A DNA stretch of 5,538 nucleotides. It comes from Bacteroidota bacterium (lineage in GTDB: Bacteria; Bacteroidota; Bacteroidia; Bacteroidales; VadinHA17). The notes under the pieces are model-generated. The model did not search any database. It was given only the letters and a program-made list of their open reading frames with translations, and had not been told where the DNA came from. Where the stretch lies: assembly GCA_030642585.1 (NCBI GenBank), contig DAOWNN010000172.1, positions 1-5,538 on the forward strand, in the 5' to 3' direction. Of this stretch, positions 1-5,538 are shown piece by piece; position 1 is the first letter of the stretch, and every line of letters begins with the position of its first letter. The translations under genes were made by a program, and so were the position numbers.

Positions 1-139
1 CAAAAATAGCTGCTTCGACATCTGATTTTGATTCATAAAACCCTTCTGAAACCATAATTCCTATTGGCTGTTCCTCCAGATCTGTACAAGCTCCAATGAT
101 TAGAACAAGTAATACAAATATTATCTTTAAATTTTTCAT
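1..139 (-). CDS. SusD/RagB-like outer-membrane lipoprotein, N-terminal 46 codons only
   Basis: The gene starts at ATG 139-137 and runs off the left edge of the window; 46 codons are visible. The product begins MKNLKIIFVLLVLIIGAC, a short basic start and hydrophobic core ending in a lipobox (I-G-A-C) with the lipidated cysteine at residue 18. The next residues, TDLEEQP, are acidic, as in many surface-exported Bacteroidota lipoproteins. The part that follows (GFYESKSDVEAAIF) resembles the start of SusD proteins, where a Y/F..s..d...A motif follows the signal. SusD-like proteins are the surface substrate-binding lids of SusC transporters and are almost always encoded directly after susC. Here the gap is 23 nt, so the two are surely co-transcribed. 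The identification rests on position, lipobox and this short stretch; substrate specificity cannot be judged. No clear Shine-Dalgarno is present, only an AT-rich leader. Confidence 0.9.
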   Translation of the reverse strand, partial: MKNLKIIFVLLVLIIGACTDLEEQPIGIMVSEGFYESKSDVEAAIF

Positions 140-162
140 TTTAAATGTCTTTTCAAGTTGTG

Positions 163-3100
163 TTAAAATCCAATATTTAACCCGGCAGTATAACTTTTAG
201 TGTTTATATAGCTGCCATAATCCAATCCAATATTTCTATTACCACTACCCCAGTTAACCTCCGGATCAAACCCCTTATAGTTAGTAAATATCAAAGGCGA
301 CTGAGCACTAACAAAAATCCGCAATTGTCGTATTTTTATCTTTTCAAGAATCTTTTTCGAAAATGAATAACCAACAGTAATATTCTCTAATCGAATATAA
401 CTGGCATCTTCGACCCATCTGGATGATACGAACATTGGCCTGTTGGCTGCCTTAGCCACATCTGTATCGGTATGTGTTGGCGTCCACCTGTCAAGCATGT
501 CTGTAGTAGCATTATAAACTCCTGATGTACCATCTAATCCCATTCTCGTATAATTAATCATTTCATTTCCATGAACACCTACAAAAAAGATGTTTAATTC
601 AAAATTTTTATATGTAAAATAATTATTCCACCCCCAATAAAAATCAGGATTAGGATCTCCAATAATTGTACGATCAAGATCATTAAGTATACCATTTCCA
701 TCTAAGTCCTTGAATCGCTCTCCTCCAAGTCCTTCAGCACCATCCAATAACTCATCTCCACTTTGTTGAACACCTTCATACACATATCCGTAAAAAGTCC
801 CCAATGGCTCTCCTTCTCTCATTATTTGAGATGAATGAATTGAAAATTGACCAGGCGCGGTCGCATACAAAATATCATCACCTTCCGGTAATTTCAGGAT
901 TTTATTTCTATTCAATGAAACATTAAACTTTGAACTCCATTGTAAAGCATTACCGATATTATTGGCTTCCAACATAAATTCAACTCCTTTATTCTCTAAC
1001 TCTCCTATATTCTTTAATTGACTACTATAACCTGTATACTCCGGTAATGGCACTTCAAATAATAGATCTGAGGTTACTTTATTATAGTAATCAACAGTAA
1101 GAGATAACTTGTTTCTGAAAAACCCCATATCTAACCCAATATCAGTTTGTGCTGTACTCTCCCAGGTAAGATTATTATTGGTCACTGATATCGGCCTTAC
1201 GGCATTTACCTTTTCCCCATTTATCACAGTAAAAACATCCCTTAATTTTCCCAATGATTCGTATGGTCTAATTGCCTGATTACCAGAAACGCCATAACTA
1301 GCCCTCAGTTTCAATTCACTAAATACTCTTGAATCTTTCAAAAAATCTTCTTTGTGGACATTCCAGGCAAAAGCTCCTGAAGGGAAATATGCCCATTTAT
1401 TATTTACTGCAAACACAGATGAACCATCATATCTACTGTTTATTGTAAACAGGTAACGATCTAAAAGTGTATAATTCATACGGCCATAAAATGAACTGAG
1501 TTCTGATTTTCTATAAGCCGTATAAGGTTGTTCAGCATTCGCGGCGCCATGAAGGTTCCACCAATCAAATGCATCAGTTAAAAACCCAGTTCCTGTAACT
1601 CCTAAAGCCTCACTGGTATTCACCTGATAAGAATAACCACCCATTATGGATAGAGCATGCACACCACCAAAATTTTTAGTATAAGTCAAATAATTCTCAG
1701 CAACAAAATTTGAATTTTTGTTTGAACTAACTTCAGCAATACCACCTGCAAGACCACCATGATATAATTTTGATGATTGATAATTTCCATTCCTGCCATT
1801 TACAGTTCTCATTCCGAGAATAGTATTGTATTTAAAGCCTTCAAAAAGCTCAAATTCTCCTGTAATATTTGTATTCAAATAATCAGCTAACCGTTGAGAC
1901 TTTCTTTCATTGGCAATAGCTACCGGATTATCAAAAGGAATACCAAGCGGATGTAAAGTATATGAGCCATCTTCGTTATAAATTGGAGAAGAAGGAGCAA
2001 ATAATAAAGCTGTTGACACAACCCCTCCTCCTACTGCTCCAGTCGTTCCTTCTTGGGTAGAAAGTCTGTTTTGCTCATCCCTTTGACCGAAAATATTTAA
2101 ACCGATTTTTACTTTCTCTGAAGGGTAAATATGAACATTGCTAGTTAATGAATACCTGTTATAATCTGAATTAATAATGATGCCTTTCTGATCATAATAT
2201 ACTCCTGATACATAATAATCCACTTTATCAGCACCTCCCGAAAGTGATAAATTATAATTTTGAATATTTCCTGTTTGAAGAATCTCATCCTGCCAGTCAA
2301 TTCCCACACCAAGTGATGCCGGATTTTCAAAAGATGGTGGATTCCCATTTGATTCATCAACTTCATTAATCAAATTTGCATATTGAAGGGCATTCAATAA
2401 GTCATATCGTTTTATCTCTTTCTGTGTGGAAAAAGAAGAGTTGAAATTCACCCTCATTTTCCCTTTTCTTCCCTTTTTAGTAGTGATAATAACTACCCCA
2501 TTTGCTCCCCTCGAACCATAAATTGCAGTAGCAGATGCATCTTTCAATATTTCAATTGATTCTACATCTTCTGGCGGTGGTAATGTCCCCTGTGGATATC
2601 CATCAACCACATACAAAGGTTCATTTGAAGCATTGATTGAAGAAGCTCCTCTTATCAGAATATTATAATATCCGCCGGGTTCTCCCCCATTATTTGACTG
2701 TATCTGAACACCAGAAGTTCTCCCTTGCAAAGCCTGTATCACGTTACTTGTCGGATAAATATTTAAATCTTCTGAAGATACTGAAGATACCGATCCGGTT
2801 AAATCCGATTTTTTTACACTTCCATAACCAACCACAATTACCTCTTCCAATCCTAAAACATCGCTTTGCATGGCAAGATCAATTGTCGTCTGGTTTCCGA
2901 CAGTCACCTCTTTTATAAGGTATCCCACGTAAGAAAAGACGAGAATTGCCGAAGAATCTTCTACCTTGATAGAAAATTTCCCGTTCAGATCGGTGATGGT
3001 CCCGGTAGAGGATCCTTTTATAACGACATTAACTCCAGGCAGAGGCTCATTGTTTTCGTCGGTAACAGTTCCGGTAATACCAATAGGCTCAACCTGCACG

Positions 3101-3477
3101 GGTACCCTGGCAGGCAACAGTACCACGAAATCATCCTTGATGACTTCATACGTCATATTTGCCTGATCCAAAGTGCTTTCCAGAGCTTCCTGTATGGGTT
3201 TATCCAGCATAGTGATATTTAACATCGTGTTTAGCTCAGAGAGTTCGTCATTATAGAAGAAATTCATTCCAATCTGCAATTCAATTTCCCGAATTACATC
3301 TCTTACCGTTACATTTTGCATATCAAGGGAAACATTCTTGTCCTGAGAGAAAATGTTGGTAGCAGAGACCTGAAACACAGTGATAAAAGCAAGAAACAGG
3401 GTGAGTTTCATGATTAGCAGAATTTTTTTAACTCCCTTTTTTGTAAAAGGTGTGTCATGGTTAGTTTTAGTTTTCAT
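163..3477 (-). CDS. SusC/RagA-type TonB-dependent transporter with STN signalling domain
   Basis: This 1104-residue outer-membrane protein imports oligosaccharides or similar large nutrients, powered by TonB, with its SusD partner. An N-terminal extension (1-22) precedes a signal peptide (about 23-39, hydrophobic MKLTLFLAFITVF, possible cleavage after VSA at 39). Next come an STN domain (about 48-120), a carboxypeptidase-regulatory-like beta-sandwich (about 132-205, GTVTDENNEPLPGVNVVIKG), a TonB-box/plug start (EEVIVVGYGSVKKSDLTGSVS, 211 onward), and a plug with the SusC signatures LYVVDGYP (288-295) and IEILKDASATAIYGSRGANG (308-327). The beta-barrel follows and ends in Phe, as expected for BAM-assembled proteins. 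Asp-rich DLDGNGILNDLD (924-935) matches the usual SusC loop resembling an EF-hand. The STN domain marks it as a transducer type that signals to the FecR-like protein encoded upstream. ATG at 3477 has no visible Shine-Dalgarno; Met23 is an alternative start, but the longer N-terminus is usual for STN-type SusC proteins. G+C is higher in the N-terminal fifth than in the rest. Substrate unknown. Confidence 0.96.
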   Translation of the reverse strand: MKTKTNHDTPFTKKGVKKILLIMKLTLFLAFITVFQVSATNIFSQDKNVSLDMQNVTVRDVIREIELQIGMNFFYNDELSELNTMLNITMLDKPIQEALESTLDQANMTYEVIKDDFVVLLPARVPVQVEPIGITGTVTDENNEPLPGVNVVIKGSSTGTITDLNGKFSIKVEDSSAILVFSYVGYLIKEVTVGNQTTIDLAMQSDVLGLEEVIVVGYGSVKKSDLTGSVSSVSSEDLNIYPTSNVIQALQGRTSGVQIQSNNGGEPGGYYNILIRGASSINASNEPLYVVDGYPQGTLPPPEDVESIEILKDASATAIYGSRGANGVVIITTKKGRKGKMRVNFNSSFSTQKEIKRYDLLNALQYANLINEVDESNGNPPSFENPASLGVGIDWQDEILQTGNIQNYNLSLSGGADKVDYYVSGVYYDQKGIIINSDYNRYSLTSNVHIYPSEKVKIGLNIFGQRDEQNRLSTQEGTTGAVGGGVVSTALLFAPSSPIYNEDGSYTLHPLGIPFDNPVAIANERKSQRLADYLNTNITGEFELFEGFKYNTILGMRTVNGRNGNYQSSKLYHGGLAGGIAEVSSNKNSNFVAENYLTYTKNFGGVHALSIMGGYSYQVNTSEALGVTGTGFLTDAFDWWNLHGAANAEQPYTAYRKSELSSFYGRMNYTLLDRYLFTINSRYDGSSVFAVNNKWAYFPSGAFAWNVHKEDFLKDSRVFSELKLRASYGVSGNQAIRPYESLGKLRDVFTVINGEKVNAVRPISVTNNNLTWESTAQTDIGLDMGFFRNKLSLTVDYYNKVTSDLLFEVPLPEYTGYSSQLKNIGELENKGVEFMLEANNIGNALQWSSKFNVSLNRNKILKLPEGDDILYATAPGQFSIHSSQIMREGEPLGTFYGYVYEGVQQSGDELLDGAEGLGGERFKDLDGNGILNDLDRTIIGDPNPDFYWGWNNYFTYKNFELNIFFVGVHGNEMINYTRMGLDGTSGVYNATTDMLDRWTPTHTDTDVAKAANRPMFVSSRWVEDASYIRLENITVGYSFSKKILEKIKIRQLRIFVSAQSPLIFTNYKGFDPEVNWGSGNRNIGLDYGSYINTKSYTAGLNIGF

Positions 3478-3484
3478 AAATTTG
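3477..3484 (+). promoter_or_regulatory. Candidate -7 element of a plus-strand (antisense) promoter
   Basis: TAAATTTG is an exact match to the Bacteroidota -7 consensus TAnnTTTG, reading on the plus strand against susC; its first base overlaps the first base of the susC start codon. No good TTG lies at the expected -33 distance (the nearest is TGTG at 3451-3454, spacer 22). A second candidate nearby is TAGTTTTA at 3462-3469, with one mismatch, preceded by TTTG at 3440-3443 with a spacer of 18. Either would place a start about 70-120 nt before the plus-strand terminator. In AT-rich DNA such an octamer can occur by chance, so the case rests on its pairing with the terminator. Confidence 0.35.
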
Positions 3485-3487
3485 AAT

Positions 3488-3591
3488 GGATTTAAGGTTA
3501 AACATTAATTCCTGATTTCTTCAAGCAATTAGAAATGTGTTTTAATCTGATCTACCGGAAAATGTTAGCGCATTTTCCGGTTTTTCTTTTT
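3488..3591 (+). ncRNA. Predicted cis-antisense small RNA opposite the susC leader
   Basis: No coding region is seen here on either strand. A plus-strand transcript starting just after the -7 element at 3477-3484 and ending at the intrinsic terminator would be about 100 nt and fully complementary to most of the susC leader in the anti-sigma/susC gap. Its 5' half can fold: 3515-3520 pairs with 3531-3536 (ATTTCT/AGAAAT, 10-nt loop), and 3500-3505 with 3537-3542 (AAACAT/GTGTTT, one G-U pair) closes an outer stem with a one-sided internal loop. The 3' half is the terminator hairpin. From memory, Bacteroides utilisation loci run by ECF sigma/anti-sigma pairs can carry such antisense RNAs (DonS type) that repress the susC operon. 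The 5' end is a guess, and the start could be near 3473 if the alternative promoter is used. Confidence 0.35.
3554..3591 (+). terminator. Intrinsic terminator for plus-strand transcription in the anti-sigma/susC gap
   Basis: The perfect 11-bp inverted repeat ACCGGAAAATG (3554-3564) and CATTTTCCGGT (3571-3581) has a 6-nt loop (TTAGCG). On the plus strand it is followed at once by a T-rich run (TTTTTCTTTTT, 3581-3591). This is a textbook rho-independent terminator in that orientation. On the minus strand, which carries all protein genes here, the bases after the stem are TAGATCAG, with no U-tract, so it should not stop the anti-sigma to susC transcript efficiently. The hairpin could still affect mRNA stability or processing in the minus-strand message. 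Confidence 0.7.
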
Positions 3592-3610
3592 CACAGGCAT
3601 GTTTTTATTA

Positions 3611-4717
3611 TTATTTCTTATTGGATAAAGCCAGTATTACATGATTTTTATTTATACTAAAGCGAATCGGGGAAGTCTTCTCCAGCGCCCTTAATACCTC
3701 TTCTATGGTTACCTCGTTTAATGTACCTGAATATACAAACTGCCTGATCGAGTCGTCCTCGAAAGAGATATTGACATTATAGTACCTTTCCAGTTTTCGT
3801 ACCAGAATTCCCAGGGATTCATGCTTGATAACCAGTTTACCATCCTTCCATGATGAATCGTCCTGAGGATTCACCTTTTTAATAATTCGAATGCTTGCTC
3901 TCTTTACTTCCTCAATATTTGCTTCTTCTGCAGACTCTGTTTTATCTGAAACATAATCCATTTCTGCAATTTCAGCTTTTTTAGTATAGATCAATTTTTG
4001 GTTGGGGGTCATAATAATAGGTGCAGCATCCTTTTCATCACCAATTTTTTCCACCCTGATTTTACCTTTTACCAGAGTCGTTTCAATAATTTGTTCATCA
4101 GAGTAGGATTTAACATTAAATTGAGTTCCAAGAACCCTTATTCTGAGATCGCTTGTATTTACAATGAAAGAAGTATTACCCAGGTGCTTTATATCAAAAA
4201 ATGCTTCTCCTGCTAATGTAACTTCTCTGCCTGTTTTTCCAAAATTGTCATTATACGTTAGCTTGCTTCCGGAGTTTAACCAGACGGTTGAACCATCTGG
4301 CAGCACTATATTGGATCTTGATCCAAGAGGTGCATTTACTTGTAGCTCTTTAGCCGGAAATTGAGAAGCGCGATACTGCTGATATCCCAGATACCCCGAT
4401 GTTCCTATTAGTATTGTAATGCTGGCTGCAACAGCCAATCTCCTCCATGAAAATCTGAAATCGGAATTCCCGGCCGGCCTCTCTTCATTCCCTGATTCTT
4501 CCATTCTGATTTTCAATCGTTCCCAGGAATTATCGATCAATCCGGTTTCTCTCGATTTCTTATAGCTTTCCTGCCAGATCCTTTTTTGACGAAAATAGGT
4601 TAATCTGTTTTCCCTTTCCTCTTTCAAATATTGAATCAAATTTTCCGCTTCCCCATCTGTTGCTGTCCCAGACAGAAACTTAATGATTATTGATTCATCA
4701 AACTCTTTCTTCCCCAT
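3611..4717 (-). CDS. FecR-like transmembrane anti-sigma factor
   Basis: The 368-residue product of ATG 4717 is a single-pass inner-membrane regulator that should hold the ECF sigma factor encoded upstream and respond to the STN domain of the transporter encoded downstream. Residues 1-90 are the cytoplasmic sigma-binding part, with a run of charged helices. One membrane segment follows at about 94-112 (LAVAASITILIGTSGYLGY). The periplasmic FecR domain is at about 125-221, with the family motifs LPDGSTVWLNSGSKL (139-153), GEAFFDI (170-176) and VLGTQFNV (195-202). A C-terminal DUF4974-type domain spans about 290-364, opening with SWKDGKLVI. A charged linker at about 245-287, containing AEEANIEEVKR, makes the protein somewhat longer than common FecR proteins of 320-340 residues. 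An in-frame GTG at 4723 would add two residues; the ATG is preferred. The 66-nt gap after the sigma gene suggests co-transcription. Confidence 0.95.
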   Translation of the reverse strand: MGKKEFDESIIIKFLSGTATDGEAENLIQYLKEERENRLTYFRQKRIWQESYKKSRETGLIDNSWERLKIRMEESGNEERPAGNSDFRFSWRRLAVAASITILIGTSGYLGYQQYRASQFPAKELQVNAPLGSRSNIVLPDGSTVWLNSGSKLTYNDNFGKTGREVTLAGEAFFDIKHLGNTSFIVNTSDLRIRVLGTQFNVKSYSDEQIIETTLVKGKIRVEKIGDEKDAAPIIMTPNQKLIYTKKAEIAEMDYVSDKTESAEEANIEEVKRASIRIIKKVNPQDDSSWKDGKLVIKHESLGILVRKLERYYNVNISFEDDSIRQFVYSGTLNEVTIEEVLRALEKTSPIRFSINKNHVILALSNKK

Positions 4718-4783
4718 TATCACTATTAATTCTTATTTATAAGACGTGTTTAACAGGCTTACCCCTAAATGAAACGTAATGTT

Positions 4784-5377
4784 TTAAAGTAGGACCATCA
4801 TTAAGATGACAGGAGCTACCGGCAGGTAATCCTTCAATTGTTTACGCAATAAATCCAGTGCTCTGGAAATATGATATTCTACTGACTTCTCACTGATCTT
4901 GAATTTCTTCGCAATCTCACTGTTCTTTTGAAAATTATGCCGGCTCAGGACAAAAATTTCGTGTGTTTTTTCGGGTAGAGTATTAATGGCTTCATCAACA
5001 AGTGATTCAATATCATCTTTAAACAATTTTGATAATCCACATTCGAAATAGAGACGGTTCATCAAGAGGGCTTCTTCAATTTTTGCCTGATGCATAATCT
5101 GGTACTTTTGTTTTACAACCTGATGTCTTAGATATTGGATACAATGATTGTGGATGGTTCTGTACAGATAACCCTTCAGTGAGGATTGTATGGTCAATCG
5201 ATTTCTGGTATTCCAAATCTTAAGAAAAACATCCTGAACAATATCTTCAGCCAGTTGAGTATTTCCAACATAAAAGAGTGCATATTCATGCAGACCTGTA
5301 TAATACTCGTGGAATATCTCTTCAAAGACTTTCTTATCATTCTTTTTAATCCGTATGAGAGTCTCTTGATCGTCCAC
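4784..5377 (-). CDS. ECF-type RNA polymerase sigma factor, FecI/RpoE-like
   Basis: The 197-residue product directs RNA polymerase to target promoters, probably including those of this locus. Region 2 spans about 16-86 (FEEIFHEYY, then LAEDIVQDVFLKIW at 42-55, then SLKGYLYRTIHNHCIQYLR). Region 4 spans about 125-180, with INTLPEKTHEIFVLSRH and a helix-turn-helix at about 152-174 (NSEIAKKFKISEKSVEYHI). The spacing and the LPEKTHEIF wording fit the Bacteroidota family of ECF sigmas paired with FecR proteins. The last 14 residues (YLPVAPVILMMVLL) form a hydrophobic tail. The start is GTG at 5377-5375: an in-frame TAA lies two codons upstream and the first in-frame ATG is at codon 95, inside the protein, so GTG is effectively forced. 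GGGG directly before it is too close to act as a normal Shine-Dalgarno. It is the first gene of the likely operon, with a recognisable promoter about 30 nt upstream. Confidence 0.95.
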   Translation of the reverse strand: MDDQETLIRIKKNDKKVFEEIFHEYYTGLHEYALFYVGNTQLAEDIVQDVFLKIWNTRNRLTIQSSLKGYLYRTIHNHCIQYLRHQVVKQKYQIMHQAKIEEALLMNRLYFECGLSKLFKDDIESLVDEAINTLPEKTHEIFVLSRHNFQKNSEIAKKFKISEKSVEYHISRALDLLRKQLKDYLPVAPVILMMVLL

Positions 5378-5407
5378 CCCAGATTAATCAGATTAGGTTT
5401 ATCATAT

Positions 5408-5438
5408 CAAAAATAAAACTATTGCCCCTCATCCCCAA
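5408..5438 (-). promoter_or_regulatory. Bacteroidota-type promoter of the sigma/anti-sigma operon
   Basis: Read on the minus strand, TTG (5438-5436) is followed after 20 nt by TATTTTTG (5415-5408), an exact match to the primary-sigma consensus of Bacteroidota (TTG or TTTG, about 19-21 nt, TAnnTTTG). Transcription would start near 5401-5404, giving a short leader of about 25 nt before the GTG start. The match to the housekeeping consensus suggests basal expression of the sigma/anti-sigma pair independent of the ECF sigma itself; that is an inference. Confidence 0.6.
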
Positions 5439-5538
5439 TTATTATTAAGTCTAATATTTACGTCTAAACATAAATTTCAAGTACTGAAACGAAAGAGGAG
5501 ATTTAACCACCCTTGCATCCAGTACCCGAAACCCAAAC

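Noticed and set aside
2772..2789. Tandem 9-bp repeat CTGAAGATA twice within susC
   Set aside because: It is in frame and encodes the VSSVSSED stretch, a wording common at the plug start of SusC proteins, so it needs no separate explanation.
2866..3222. Open frame of 118 codons on the plus strand, plus two overlapping ones nearby
   Set aside because: They lie opposite the highly conserved STN and carboxypeptidase-like parts of the transporter, have no recognisable domain, and look like shadows of that gene.
3500..3528. Possible minus-strand promoter for susC: TTG (3528-3526), 18 nt, TAATGTTT (3507-3500)
   Set aside because: The -7 box misses the consensus (G in place of the first T, final G lacking) and the spacer is slightly short. 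An ECF-dependent promoter would not be expected to look like this anyway.
4731..4744. Inverted repeat TCTTAT-TT-ATAAGA ahead of the anti-sigma gene
   Set aside because: The stem is short and almost all A/T, with no T-tract; it is weak as a terminator or operator and likely due to chance.
4771..4778. TACGTTTC on the minus strand, a near match to the -7 box, between the sigma and anti-sigma genes
   Set aside because: There is no TTG at the -33 distance and the genes are close enough to share one transcript.
1..5538. CRISPR arrays, tRNA or rRNA genes, insertion sequences, phage or defence genes
   Set aside because: No repeat-spacer pattern, tRNA-like fold, transposase or terminal inverted repeats were seen; the window is fully accounted for by the transporter locus and its gaps.

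Overview
This window looks like part of a polysaccharide (or other large-nutrient) utilisation locus from a Bacteroidota genome. The evidence is a SusC/RagA-type TonB-dependent transporter followed by the start of a SusD/RagB-type lipoprotein, a FecR-like anti-sigma factor and an ECF sigma factor of the Bacteroidota type. The DNA is AT-rich, translation starts lack clear Shine-Dalgarno sequences, and the sigma gene has a TTG-N20-TAnnTTTG promoter of the Bacteroidota pattern. A placement in Bacteroidales/Marinilabiliales is only an impression.

All protein genes lie on the minus strand, so the locus reads from right to left. The order is: untranslated right edge with a promoter (about 5378-5538), ECF sigma gene (4784-5377), 66-nt gap, anti-sigma gene (3611-4717), 133-nt gap, SusC-like transporter gene (163-3477), 23-nt gap, and the first 46 codons of the SusD-like gene (1-139), which runs off the left edge. 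The enzymes that would reveal the substrate lie outside the window.

The genes form a trans-envelope signalling loop. The transporter carries an N-terminal STN domain, the part that in FecA-type systems contacts the periplasmic region of FecR. Substrate binding at the SusC/SusD pair should be passed through STN to the single-pass anti-sigma factor, which then frees the sigma factor to transcribe the susC-susD genes. This mechanism is inferred from the families.

The most interesting feature is in the anti-sigma/susC gap. It holds a strong intrinsic terminator (11-bp perfect stem plus T-tract) that points the wrong way for the protein genes: it ends transcription on the plus strand. About 70-80 nt upstream of it, on the same strand and touching the susC start codon, is an exact TAnnTTTG -7 element. 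Together they predict a plus-strand RNA of about 100 nt antisense to the susC leader, in the arrangement I recall for the DonS-type cis-antisense RNAs of Bacteroides utilisation loci. A second feature is a composition step inside the transporter gene: the N-terminal modules are clearly richer in G+C than the plug and barrel.
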